From: Typha latifolia
Lineage: Eukaryota; Streptophyta; Magnoliopsida; Poales; Typhaceae
Direction: 5' to 3'
Assembly: GCA_019914945.1 (NCBI GenBank)
Contig: CM034112.1
Span: forward strand, 1,883,001-1,947,000
DNA length: 64,000 nucleotides
Below the pieces are notes generated by a model. The model had not been told where the DNA came from and did not search any database. It saw nothing but the letters and a program-made list of their open reading frames with translations. Positions 1 to 10,300 of this stretch are shown here, piece after piece. Made by a program: the position numbers and the translations under genes. The first letter of the stretch is position 1. Every line of letters starts with the position of its first letter.

Positions 1-2690
1 CTTTATCTTATTAAAAAAAAAATACCTTCAACCCTTGTAGTTTACTTTTAATCAAGACATGTTATTCCTTCTGCTTAAACTTTAACTTTAAAAAAAATTA
101 CTAATAGGTTTTTGAGTCTATAATTAATTTAACTCACGACGTATAGGAGTTGAATAATAAAATTCTAATATCGTAAGTTGTTAATGGTAGGGCTAAAGTT
201 AAGTAATAACAGTTGATTTATGGTGAAGTTAAAAGAAGCAATAATGGCATACCTGAGAGAGTCTTGTATTCTTCAAGCTCACAAACCATTAGGAGAAGAA
301 GAAGAACTGCAACACTTCACAGTCTCCAACTAAAAAGAGGCTTACTAAAGGAACAAAAAGATATATACTAAAGCCAACGTTGTTCTTTTTATTTCTCTTG
401 ATGCATGGAACTAGGGGCTGATGTTGTTATCATGAGGGTATTTTTTTTTTTAAGGCCAAATATTCTTTGAAACCAGAGTCATTTTTAGATATCCATCCCT
501 TGTCCACAATGAAAGCATATATGCTGTGATAGCAACCAGGGGGCAGGTTATCTGTACCTGGATGAATAAGTTGGCTGGGTGGATATTAATGGCCAAATAT
601 ATAGATAGGAACCATAGTTTGATGTCTATAATATTGCTTGTTAACTCATAATATTTCTTTTTTTAAGGGGTTTTAACATACTTGCAAATGAAAACTTTTA
701 AAATATCATAATGATAACTATATTATTTAAAATAACATAATTGTATTGAAATTTCTTTACTTTTAGAGTTGCAATTATATTAGTTTTTAGGGTTAAATAT
801 ATTTTACTCCTTATACTTATAATCAAAATTATTTATCTCCTTACACTTTAATGGACTCCGTCGCTTGTTAGTCAAAACCGACGAGATTTCAATCTAGTTC
901 TTTAGTTTGAGCAACTTCATCTTTTTTCCTTAACCACAGTACCATGATCTTGAACAAATATCTATAGTTGATGGTTAGGAAAAAGCAATGTAAGAAGTTA
1001 CAGATGAAAAGAAAAATAAGAGAAAAAAATTTGGGTATCAAAGAGAAATAAAGACTTATACAAGAGAAAAATTATATTTTTGTCCATAAAAATTAGAAAA
1101 TGATAGAAGTGAGTCCGCCATTCAGTTTTAGAAGTTATTTAGACGTGTCATGTTAATTTAGACAGAAAAATCTAACAGTATCAATTTAGTTGACACACTG
1201 ATATTTTCAAAAAAGCAAAATTATTTCAGTGGTATTATGTTAATAATTTATTTTTTAAATAAGCTCTCAAACATTAGTATATAGTGAGGTATAATTCTAT
1301 CTATAAACACAGTGATTATTGAAATAATATATTAAATCTTAGTCAGCATTATAATAAGACACAATTTTAGCTAAACATAATAGTTTGCTTTAATAAAAGA
1401 AGTCCATAGACCACTATACTAAACCTGTCTAGTAGTAGCAGTAATAATAATAATAAAAAAATATTTTTATTTATAATGAATTTAAATTTTTGTATGAATC
1501 TCTTATATAAATTAATATATAAAAAATAAATGCAATTAGTTTTGAAAATATAATTTAATTATAACCAAAATCTAAGGGTGATTTAATTTAGGATTAAGAA
1601 AATGTTCTCCATTTGGTAAACCAGTGATGTGACCCACCAATCAACTGGAATATCTGGTCCAAAAGAAGAGTCCCAGACTCCTAGGAAAGCATCTACTGGG
1701 TCACCGTCAGGTTGATAGCATTTTTTTCCCCGAGTTGTTTTGACCAAAATAGCCCTCCCAATAAATTTTTTTACCGGTCCAGTATACTTCTCTTCACCTT
1801 GCGAATAATTTTTAAATAATTAAAAAAATCCTTGTCACAATCAATAATTTTTAAATATGAATAACGGACTTATACAAAATTTAAAATTACTTAAATTGTT
1901 GTTAAATTCAAATTTTTTGATTATATAAATTGTTTTCTCAATCAATAATTCATGTGAAAATCATTCAACCATAAAGTGATTTTATATAAAAAAAAATTAC
2001 CCAACTTAATAATATTTAAAGTTGTTTTAAAATTTTATATAAGCCGCTATGTTAGTCAGATATTTTTTAAATATACTTCAACTTATAAAATTTAGCAAGT
2101 TTGAACAAAATTTTTTTTCCTCTTATAAATTACTTTCCCAATTAGTGATTCACGTGGAAATCATTCGTCGCAAAGTAATTTTGTGACAATTTTTTAAAAT
2201 TTCTATATAAATTATTGTCCGAGTTAGACTTATGAAAGTTTCAAAATCACAATTGCTTTCCTAAATTATTTATATTTGCAACATTGATTTATATAGCGAT
2301 TTTAAATAGGATTAAATTTATTTTTACCCTTATATTTTAAACTAGAATCACTTTATATTTTTAATTTTTATTTTGTATCTGTGTCACTACTAAATTTTAA
2401 CTGTTAAAATTTTCATCTAAAGTTAAATGTGATTGTTACTGAGCAAAATCGCATTACTCTATTAAACCTTTTTTTAAATGAATAAATCACTTAAAATTTT
2501 CTACAAATATATATTTATTTAACAGAAACATAATCATTTAAGTCATTTATTATATTTGTTAACGGTGTTTTTTTGCACATATTTCTATATTCGAAGTACC
2601 CATAATTTTATTTACGTAAAAAAGGTAAAATCAAGAGTCCACTCTTGCTAGTAACCAAACTTTAAAAGAGATTTTTTTGCAAATGCGCAG
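1..2690. other. AT-rich intergenic DNA with repeat remnants
   Basis: I see no supported gene here. The stretch is very AT-rich. Two short pieces starting near 790 and 2307 resemble the end of the foldback MITE at 60420-60772 (ggg/gga-ttaaat followed by atttt-tac-c). Around 1850-2250 there is a diverged direct duplication of about 200 bp. On the minus strand near 246-300 a short possible first exon (ATG, twelve sense codons, then a GT donor) can be read, but no partner exon is visible to its left, so I do not call it a gene. Confidence 0.6.
1918..2200. repeat. Diverged tandem duplication, ~200-bp period
   Basis: The block at about 1918-1990 (ataaattg, ttctcaatcaataattcatgtg, aaatcattc, aaagtgattttat) is recognisably repeated at about 2118-2190 (ataaatta, ttcccaattagtgattcacgtg, aaatcattc, aaagtaattttgt). 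A weaker third piece follows near 2205. Many substitutions separate the copies, so the duplication is old. No coding potential is visible. Confidence 0.55.
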
Positions 2691-2699
2691 CTTTTAGAT

Positions 2700-3060
2700 A
2701 TCCTTTCCCGTACTGCGATTTTAAATAAACCGAGAGGGCGTCGAAATCGAGACGCTCGGTGGCGACCCCCGGAGGGAACCGTCTCTGCCAGTCGCCAGTA
2801 ACGGAATCTTCTACTCGCCGTCAACGATAACGGAGACGCTCGTTGCCGTCGATATGTCCCCGAGAAAAAGCGGCCGAGAAAAAAGAAAGCCGCGGCGTTC
2901 TATTGGACGACAAACAGCGGAAATGCAATAATACGCGAGATATCGACAGGATAAAACTAAAAAAAAGGCAGGTTAAGTCAGTGGGCCCACGTAGTGGCGA
3001 ACGGGGTAACGGTAATGGCGCGAACGTGGGCCCGTTTCGTTACGTGCCTTTTTAACTTTA
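2700..3060. promoter_or_regulatory. GC-rich promoter-like island without an evident gene
   Basis: A sharply GC-rich island sits in AT-rich DNA. It carries two GTGGGCCC motifs, one inside the palindrome gtgggcccac at 2981-2990 and one at 3026-3033. Plant TCP/site II promoter elements have this form. A 10-base direct repeat (gagacgctcg) occurs near 2750 and 2833. The 70-codon open frame inside has no recognisable domain. The nearest gene, the GST, ends at 3979 on the other strand, so this is not its promoter. It may be a promoter relic, a non-coding RNA promoter, or the 5' end of an unrecognised gene. Confidence 0.35.
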
Positions 3061-3978
3061 TTCCTTTTCTTTTAATCCGTATAAATGTTACTATGCGGAT
3101 GCTTAATTCCACCGTCAGATTTTGTCAGGTTGGGTTCATCTGACCGTCAGTATGCTTAGTAGGGAACGGAAGAGCATAAACTACTATTTGGAAAGTTCTA
3201 GAAAGAGTCACGATGGGCACCTGATGAGAAATGTAAGACCGTTTGGTGGGTCCATGAGTCACCAATGACATGGAGTCATGATGGTTTCGTATGTTTAATT
3301 TTGGGTCATGAGTGAAGGGGTGAAATGTTTGGTACTAGCAAACTTTGGGTTAATTAGCAAATTTTGCAACGTAAACATCCTCATCCATTGGTCAATATGT
3401 TTTCAATTCTAATTAGTGCCATTCCTCTGTGTCGATATATATAACTTGAATGGATGTATTAGTTATTCCGGAATGGGGGGATCACACTAACGTCAACTCC
3501 TTACTAGCTACCTGAGCCCATTAGATAGAATTTTCTTGAACGAATAAATAAAAATTGAAATTGATTTTATGTTTCAGATAAATATTTGTCTCCAGTAAAG
3601 AAAACTCAGTGATGATAAAATATTAATCGCACGGCAGAAATTAAAGACTCCTGCTTTCGCTATTTGCACACCATGCGTGCAAATTAAATTTGGCATAGTA
3701 TAAAGAGATATTGAGAATTAATATTTATTTCATTAAGAGTACTCAAATTAGAACACAGCCTAATAGATATGCATAAGATTTAAAAGCCTAGTAAGACATA
3801 GACCCTTTGGAAGCCCTCCTAACTCCTAAGAAATGAAGCACATATATCACCGTTATCAGAGCATCAGAAAAAGAGAATACAAAGGGTCTAAAGTCCAGCA
3901 ACAACTAATAATACTTTATTTGGACGTAAAGGTAGGATCAACTCGAAGTTTTTTATTGCACTCCCATGCATCTCATCT
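3061..3978. other. Intergenic DNA and GST 3' region
   Basis: No gene is visible. The part next to 3978 is probably the 3' untranslated region of the minus-strand GST. The rest is AT-rich single-copy-looking sequence. Confidence 0.5.
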
Positions 3979-4998
3979 TCATGGATAATAATGTGAAGCC
4001 CTAGTCTCCACAAAGCTCGTCACCTTCTTCCATGCAGCCCTAGAAGTAATATCCTCCCACCACGCCTTGAGGTGCTTCTTCCCGGTGACCAGCTCCGGTA
4101 TGCCGCAGTTCTCGACGAGGTAGCGAGTGGCCGGAATGTGAGTTAGGTCGGCCAGAGTGAACTCGTCGCCGGCCAAATACTTGGTCTTGGACAGCTGCTT
4201 CTCGTAGACCTCGAGGACCTTGTCGAGCTTCTCGGCGAAGGCGGCGGCCTCGGCTTTGTTCCCCTGTACGCCCTGGCTCGGGAGGATGAAGAGGTTGGAG
4301 ACGATGGGGAAGACTAGTGGGTTGAAGTTGATGGCCTCCACGTCCAGCCATTGGTCGACCTTGGCCTTCTCTTCTAGAGTCCGGCCTAAGAGGTTAGGGC
4401 GACCCTCGCCTGCGTACTTGGCTGCGTAGTACCTCACTATGGCTCTTGATTCTAATCAATTAAGGACCAAAGTATTACGTTAGAGATATCAAAAACGTGC
4501 ACATAATAGTTTGAAAGATTTTTTTTTTAGGAAATTTGACCTCTTTTGACATTAAGGTGTACTAGACTAACGGGAGAGTACTTTTGAGACGATAAAAATA
4601 AAATATAGTGGTTGATGTTAATTATAAACTTCAATTAGTAGTATGAATTGGCTTACCAAAGATCTCGAAGTCTCCATCAACAACATAAGGAACTTGTCCA
4701 AAAGGCTATCACAAGTGAAAGAAAACCAAACCAAGAAGAAGAAGAGGAACATTAAAAGCAATCAATACAGCTCAACGCACAATTTAAGGTAGTAACCCAT
4801 GATCTAAGCAGCAACAGTGATCAAAATAATAATGTTAATTTAATACTATACTTGTTTGGCCATGTACTCAGGCTTCTTATGCTCCATGGTCCCAAGATCA
4901 ACATGAACAAGCTCATACTCTACACCCATTTCTATCAGGCAATGCATCACCCTTTGTGGGCATACTGCAGGACCCATGCCATAGATCTTCACCACCAT
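3979..4998 (-). CDS. GSTF: Phi-class glutathione S-transferase, anthocyanin-transport type
   Basis: Three exons (minus): 4852-4998, 4657-4705, 3979-4451. They join in phase to 222 residues, the usual GSTF length, and the 49-bp middle exon is the classic phi-class pattern. The N-terminal thioredoxin fold begins MVVKIYG and has CPQRV at residues 13-17, where catalytic GSTFs carry serine. It continues with PFGQVP, DGDFEIFESRAI and RYYAAK. The C-terminal helical domain has LAGDEFTLADLTHIP and WWEDITSR.AWKK. The Cys-Pro-Gln-Arg-Val site and overall match to Arabidopsis TT19/GSTF12 and petunia AN9 suggest a cytosolic ligandin that escorts anthocyanins or proanthocyanidin precursors to the vacuole. 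That role is inferred; the fold and subclass are clear. The 5' leader has CT-rich tracts at 5005-5035. Confidence 0.93.
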
Positions 4999-6609
4999 CT
5001 TAGTATCTCTCTGTCTCTCTCTGTCTCTCTCTCTCTTGTGGTGGAGAAGAAGAAGGCTACTGTCCAGTACTCTTATAGCACTACGAGTGATTTGTTAAGT
5101 AGGCTAATAGAAAGAAGCCGAGAATAGTTGGAAGAGTTTTACGATTAGCTTGAGATTACGGTGGTACTAGCAGGAGAGGACGAGGAAGCACGCTGTTTGT
5201 TCACCTACCGGTTTCTATGGATGGAAGAAAGAGTAGATAGAGCTACCCAGAGCAGCGGAGCCTCTGCAGCCATGGCTGCAGTAAGTTTAATTGAATCGTA
5301 TTGTTCTATTGCGTAACTGGGGCAGTTCGTGCAGTCGTGGATGGAGGAGACCACCCACCAGATGCGCTACTCCAACGGACAGTCGTGATAGGACTTCTCT
5401 TTTTGTCATTCTATCAAGAAAGTTTTCAAAAAAGGCCCATTATTGACCTGGACAAATGGCCCGAATATAGAACATTGCATAATCAAACAAAAAATAACTC
5501 CTAGAGTCACGAGCTGAGCAAGGTATGGGTGAGCTAAACAAGAGTCAGCAGAGAGAATGGGTGAGAGTGAAAGTTCAACCTTTCCCCCTCTATTAGGAGA
5601 AGGGAGAAGAAGGTGACGTAGTGGCGGCGGTAGGAAGAAGAGGAGAGAGAGAAGAGGGTGTCTGTCAAGGCTCTCCTAGAGTTTTAGATAGAATTCCTTG
5701 ATTTCCATCATATTTTATAGTCATATTGCCCTATTTGTACAGCACTTTTATATACATTTAACTTTAATTCACATGGCAAACAGTTTTATATTATTAGCTT
5801 TGTTTGGTTTGAGGCTAAGTCTCAAACTCGATTATTCAGTGATGAACAATGGCCTATTTATTTGTTTATGTAAAAAGTTTGGTGCAAATACTTTTGAGTA
5901 TCACACCACGGAATGTGTATAAGATCTAGAGAAAATGATTGATTATTAAGTCCAAATTTAAATTCTACACATTTAAAGTGAAACTGTTCCAATTTATTAT
6001 AGGAATTTCTTTGGAGACGGTTGACAAATGATTTGCGAGATAATTCCACTTTATGATTACAGTAGCAAATATGAACCAAAATACATGTTACTTGGAAACA
6101 AAGTCTACTTTAGCGCTCATATATTATGTGTACAGTTTATGTAAGCAGTCATTCCCTTTTTTATTCTTCATTAAAAAAAAAGAGTTCATCCCTTTCATAT
6201 ACAATGCATTTGTTTATGTAGCAGTCAGTGCTCATCTTTAACGCGCACTGATTATAAAATGTGATTATAAAGGGATGAACATTACAAATGTGTTTATAAA
6301 AAAAGGCCCATTTATAATCACATTTGTTTATGACTTGATACGGTGATATCCCTTTTATATGTCAATGTTTACAAATGTGATTATAAAATGGAACTAATTT
6401 GCAAATCACATGACGAACATCTTCCCAACAAACCAGGGACCTAACATTCTAACAGCACTATTGCCATTCACAGTTTCTTAGTGACATTTTATCGAACACC
6501 GTCCTGGCATTCCTGTATTCATAAAAATCCCATCTTTGGCACTATAAAAGAAAAAGGAGAACTATCATACACTAATTCATGAGCCACGGGTACTAGAAGT
6601 CATTTTGCT
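4999..6609. other. GST upstream region and AT-rich intergenic DNA
   Basis: About 5000-5250 is the probable GST 5' leader and promoter (CT/GA-rich tract). I see no gene in 5250-6180. From 6184 to 6420 the sequence is full of short inverted repeats, listed separately. 6420-6609 holds the 3' side of the small minus-strand gene. Confidence 0.5.
6184..6420. repeat. Inverted-repeat cluster, MITE-like
   Basis: gttcatcccttt at 6184-6195 is matched in inverted orientation by aaagggatgaac at 6269-6280. The words ttataatcacattt and its complement aaatgtgattataa recur several times between 6250 and 6390 in both orientations. The arrangement can fold into nested hairpins and looks like one or two small non-autonomous DNA transposons. 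No clean target-site duplication was recognised, so the limits are approximate. Confidence 0.45.
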
Positions 6610-6899
6610 TTAAGATTCGGACGACGACGAGGATTCCTCCCTCTTGGAATCGAGGTAACCTTGGAGGGCCCGGATTTGCTCCTGGGTGGGTGGCTTCTCG
6701 TTGTTCTTGATGGATCGGTGCACGTCGTAGGTAGTAACTCCCAAGAAACAAAGCCTGTTTTAATTAATTAACGAGCCTTAATCACAATGAACAACGTACT
6801 TAGATTAAACTAAGAGAGGATGGATTAAGGAAGCTAAGCTAACCCAGAGGCAAAGAGTACCAACTGCCTAGGAAGTATGTGCTTGCCAAACATCCTCAT
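6610..6899 (-). CDS. Conserved small plant membrane protein, 66 aa, uncharacterised
   Basis: Two exons (minus): 6844-6899 and 6610-6754, joined across a 89-bp GT/AG intron, give 66 residues. The start MRMFGKHILPRQ is followed by a hydrophobic stretch (about residues 12-24, LVLFASGLCFLG), then VTTYDVHRSIKNN, a hydrophilic PPTQEQIRALQGYLDSK segment and a Ser/Glu-rich tail. I recognise the pattern FLGxTxYDVHRSIKNN-PPTxEQ as a small protein conserved in many plants, but I know of no assigned function. One membrane span with an N-terminal basic segment would suit a mitochondrial inner-membrane protein. Three GGCCCA elements lie just upstream, as is common for nuclear genes of mitochondrial proteins; this is inference. 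Confidence 0.75.
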
Positions 6900-6960
6900 A
6901 TTGTTTATTTGGAAAAGTCTACATATTGGGTGGGAGATTTCTTGTGTTATAAAGGTTCTA

Positions 6961-6992
6961 TGGGCCGTTATTGGGCCTAAGTTAATTGGGCC
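6961..6992 (-). promoter_or_regulatory. Three site II (GGCCCA) elements upstream of the 66-aa gene
   Basis: tgggcc occurs at 6961-6966, 6972-6977 and 6987-6992, reading GGCCCA three times toward the minus-strand start codon at 6899, about 62-95 bp away. Clustered site II elements bind TCP factors and are frequent in promoters of genes for ribosomal and mitochondrial proteins. A ttataa-like sequence lies between them and the start codon. Confidence 0.5.
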
Positions 6993-6999
6993 TGTACTA

Positions 7000-8479
7000 T
7001 TCCTCCTCGTCCACTAAGTGAGCAAAATTTCAAAATGACAACATTACCCCTAAGGGAGGTGTTAGGAGGAAGTAGAGTATAATTAAAAAATATTAAGACA
7101 TAATATTTCTTTTTCCTTCGCAGAGGCTTATTAATAGAGACACGATTAAATTTTCACTTTTTTAAAATAAATAAATAAATAATATTGGATACAATGTAAG
7201 TGGTTAATGAAAACTTAACATCTACTTCTCCTAGGGTAAAAAGCAAGATAGTAGTAGACAAGATAGAGAGTGAGAATTAACTGAACATAGAGGATAAACA
7301 TCTAAAGTAGGACAAAAGATGATAAGTAACTGTAAAGAGGAAAGTGAAAATACTACACATGGAGGACAGACTTGGAATGTATCTCATGTGCACACTCTCA
7401 GTCTCAGATCATTTCAGGATCATATTTCTTGGAGGCTTTGAAAGTTATCTCAACAACAACCAGGAAATATTATTACACCATGGCATCCTGAATTGATCTG
7501 AAATTATACCATCTGAAGAAACCTTTGTCAGATTTAATAAACAGAAAGTTACCTCTCAGACTTTGACTTTGACAATTCTGGAGTTCAGATCCTTGGTGGC
7601 AATACTCTGCACTGTCTGCAGCTGCCTTCTTTCTTTGTGAGAGGAAATGGGGATTAGACCCCAATTAAATTTCCATTAGGGAAAATGGAATATATTGCAT
7701 CTATATATTACATAAAAAGCTGCGGCTCAATTTATTTCCTGGAGTAAAGATCAAACTTCAATAATATAACTACATTTTAGTATCCATCTTTGACAGAGAG
7801 TTGCAGAAGTAAAATAATTGAAGCAACATCACCCTAACCAGAAACAAAGATGGATGATGCTATGAGCAGTGCCAACTACCAAAATCCTCCAAAACCTACC
7901 AACTACTATATTGTAATGTGATAAAGTTATTGGACTGAAAGGGACAGTGCACCTACATAAAAAAATTTCACCTACATTTTTCAGCAGAGTTGAGAGAGAC
8001 TAGTAATTTTCTTGTTGGAGGTGAAATAAAGGAAGTCATTTTTCAATCCTTCTTTCCTGCTGAACTGTCAGCATGAACGGACAAATAAGGCTATGAATCA
8101 GTTTCTTAGTTTAATCTAAATACTAAGAGAACAAATAGCATCCTAATGCATGAGACTCCTACCAATACGGTGATGCAAGCTATGCAGCCTCATTACATAG
8201 TTCAAGAAGCGGTCTCTGCAACCATCAGACGCCAATGGAAAGGCTTACGAAAGAAAAAGAATACAAAGAGAACTCTATCGCACCAACAAATCATACATTC
8301 ATTCATGAAACAGATACAATCTTGTACAATTACTTCAACAGCAATCAATGGATCCAAAGGAAATTTTTGTACAAGGAATTGAGCAATAAGTCATAAATGC
8401 TCACTTACTTTTCTGAATCAATGTAATAACTTGAAAATAAATAACAAGAAAAAGAATGATGGCACAGCCTTGGTTATAT
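7000..8479. other. Intergenic DNA including probable 3' UTR of the F-box gene
   Basis: The part adjoining 8479 should be the 3' untranslated region of the minus-strand F-box/kelch gene. No other gene is supported. A minus-strand open stretch near 7560-7640 ends in a stop after a protein-like run, but no upstream exons could be attached to it. Confidence 0.45.
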
Positions 8480-10300
8480 TTAAAGATTTAGCACAACCAT
8501 GGACTTCATCCTGCATGATGAAGGATCTGCCTCATGTGCTGCATGTTTCCTTGAGATGCGGCTCCACTTCAGCTCAGAATCTGAAACTTGACAAGAAGTT
8601 AAGAAGTCGAGCACCTGACCAAATATTCTGAACATCTCTAGACCATAAATCCTGTCCTGGTCTACTACAAATGCAGGATTCCAATCCATGGGTGCATCTG
8701 GGTGTCTAGAAACTTCAGCCCATTTATTCAAGGCAAAGTCCAGCTCAAATAGCTTCCTCACAGCTCTCTCAGACCTGTTTATGTGACCGTCTCTCTCGCA
8801 CCAAGACACGCATAACATGAACAACCGACTCTGACAAGATACAAATTTTGGATAATATTCACGAAGCCGAGGAGGGGGTTGGGAGGTCTGAATTGCAAAC
8901 CAAAAGCCCCTCTCTAGGTCATAGGCAGCAAGTTTATCTGTCTCAGAGTAGACATAGAACATCCGACAGCAAACAGCACCAGAGCAAACAGCCCCAAAAT
9001 CCAAAGGCAATCCAGCAATTTCAACCCACTTGTTGGTCAGGGGATCGTAGATCTCCCCAGACTCCAGAGGCTCATCCAAACACCCATGACCACCCACAGC
9101 AATGAGAGCAAGCTTGGGCAACTTAGTGACCTCTTCTCCCACAAACTTGTACTGTTCAGTTAAGAATTCTGATGATTGGTCATCCTCAACAAAAGCATCC
9201 CTAAGTCGGCGCCTTATTGAAAAACGGTGTGGATCCTCATAGACATCTGAAACTCCACCTAATCGGGATTTAAGAGGAAGTCGATTGTGCTTATCGGACC
9301 GGGTACGAAATATATTGCAACTAGCTGTAACTTCAAAGACCCCCAAAACAGGTCTAGACCTTGCTGACTTCATTGAAGCAGCTTTACGCCATGAGCCAGT
9401 TAAAGGGCTATACACCAGCATCCCTTTATGAGTCTTAAAAGAACCCTTCTCCAGTGAAACAGTTGAATGTGCGACACTAGAACAACCACCAACAACATAA
9501 ATATCTGCTCCAATACCAGCAACTGAAAACAAGAACCTCCCCTTCAGTCTATCAGCACTAATCCTATGCCACCGGTCGAAAGAGATATCCAGAGCATGCA
9601 TCTCCCCGGTGTGATATCCATCCCTTGTGATCCCAAACATAAACAACCATGGACTCTGATGACAACCTTCAGACCTGAACTGTATAAATTGTGGAGTGGT
9701 GGTCAAATCCCTCCATTTCTTGCATACACAACGGGAAATCATCAAAGATGTCAGAGGAAGACGAACCAATATCATCTCTAGTACATCATCTGGAAGCGAA
9801 ACTTCAGAAGCTAAGCTTGAAGGATGCTGTTGAACTGCCTTCTCCTTTCTCACATTCTTCTTCCAAAATCTCTCGGGCATACTATAGGAGAAGCACTGTA
9901 CTCCAGTTTCCTCAACCCCTGCAACCATCCTATGAGGCATGCAGTCCTCCAAAGAGACCAACCTCTTCCCACTACCCTCCAACACTTCACAGGCACCAAC
10001 GCGACACCCACCACCCTTCACATAGAGATTAAGGCACCTTGAAGAACTGGATTGTGATTTCACACTCTCTTCATTGCTATAACCTCCACTTCCATTCTTC
10101 TTCTTCTTAAGCTTCTCACTTACAGATTTCGTGAGGCGCTTAGAAACACTCAAACCTTCCATATCCCTCCCCAGAGATTCCTCTTCCTTTGAGATCTCGC
10201 CTTCTATACCGCTAATTTCAATAGCATTTCTGGAATCATCACTTAGCAAAGCAGTCCTGCAATTGCTATTTGATCTCTTAAAAGTGTCAACACTAGCCAT
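8480..10300 (-). CDS. CFK1: F-box/kelch-repeat protein, CFK1-like (SCF ubiquitin ligase substrate receptor)
   Basis: A single uninterrupted reading frame of 606 residues. Residues 1-160 are a low-complexity, Ser/Lys-rich N-terminus. The F-box spans about 167-207 (SLPDDVLEMILVRLPL, then CVCKKWRDL), the SKP1-binding module. Kelch-like repeats fill about 215-520 with recurring VGG, YDP-TN-W and W-E motifs that would form a beta-propeller for substrate binding. Length, N-terminal tail and layout match Arabidopsis At5g42350/At5g42360; At5g42350 is CFK1, a COP9-signalosome-interacting F-box protein promoting hypocotyl elongation. The start is the first ATG of the frame, and stops lie upstream. The 5' leader probably contains an intron whose donor is near 10650, judged from a CTAGG/GTTTGC border. 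Substrate unknown. Confidence 0.9.
   Translation of the reverse strand: MASVDTFKRSNSNCRTALLSDDSRNAIEISGIEGEISKEEESLGRDMEGLSVSKRLTKSVSEKLKKKKNGSGGYSNEESVKSQSSSSRCLNLYVKGGGCRVGACEVLEGSGKRLVSLEDCMPHRMVAGVEETGVQCFSYSMPERFWKKNVRKEKAVQQHPSSLASEVSLPDDVLEMILVRLPLTSLMISRCVCKKWRDLTTTPQFIQFRSEGCHQSPWLFMFGITRDGYHTGEMHALDISFDRWHRISADRLKGRFLFSVAGIGADIYVVGGCSSVAHSTVSLEKGSFKTHKGMLVYSPLTGSWRKAASMKSARSRPVLGVFEVTASCNIFRTRSDKHNRLPLKSRLGGVSDVYEDPHRFSIRRRLRDAFVEDDQSSEFLTEQYKFVGEEVTKLPKLALIAVGGHGCLDEPLESGEIYDPLTNKWVEIAGLPLDFGAVCSGAVCCRMFYVYSETDKLAAYDLERGFWFAIQTSQPPPRLREYYPKFVSCQSRLFMLCVSWCERDGHINRSERAVRKLFELDFALNKWAEVSRHPDAPMDWNPAFVVDQDRIYGLEMFRIFGQVLDFLTSCQVSDSELKWSRISRKHAAHEADPSSCRMKSMVVLNL

Noticed and set aside
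246..300. Possible first exon on the minus strand with a CAG/GTATGC donor
   Set aside because: Only about twelve codons and no partner exon inside the window; not enough evidence.
7473..7664. Possible last exon on the minus strand (a sense run ending before 7560)
   Set aside because: A protein-like tail can be read in one frame, but no upstream exon, domain or acceptor context supports it; it may be within the F-box gene 3' region.
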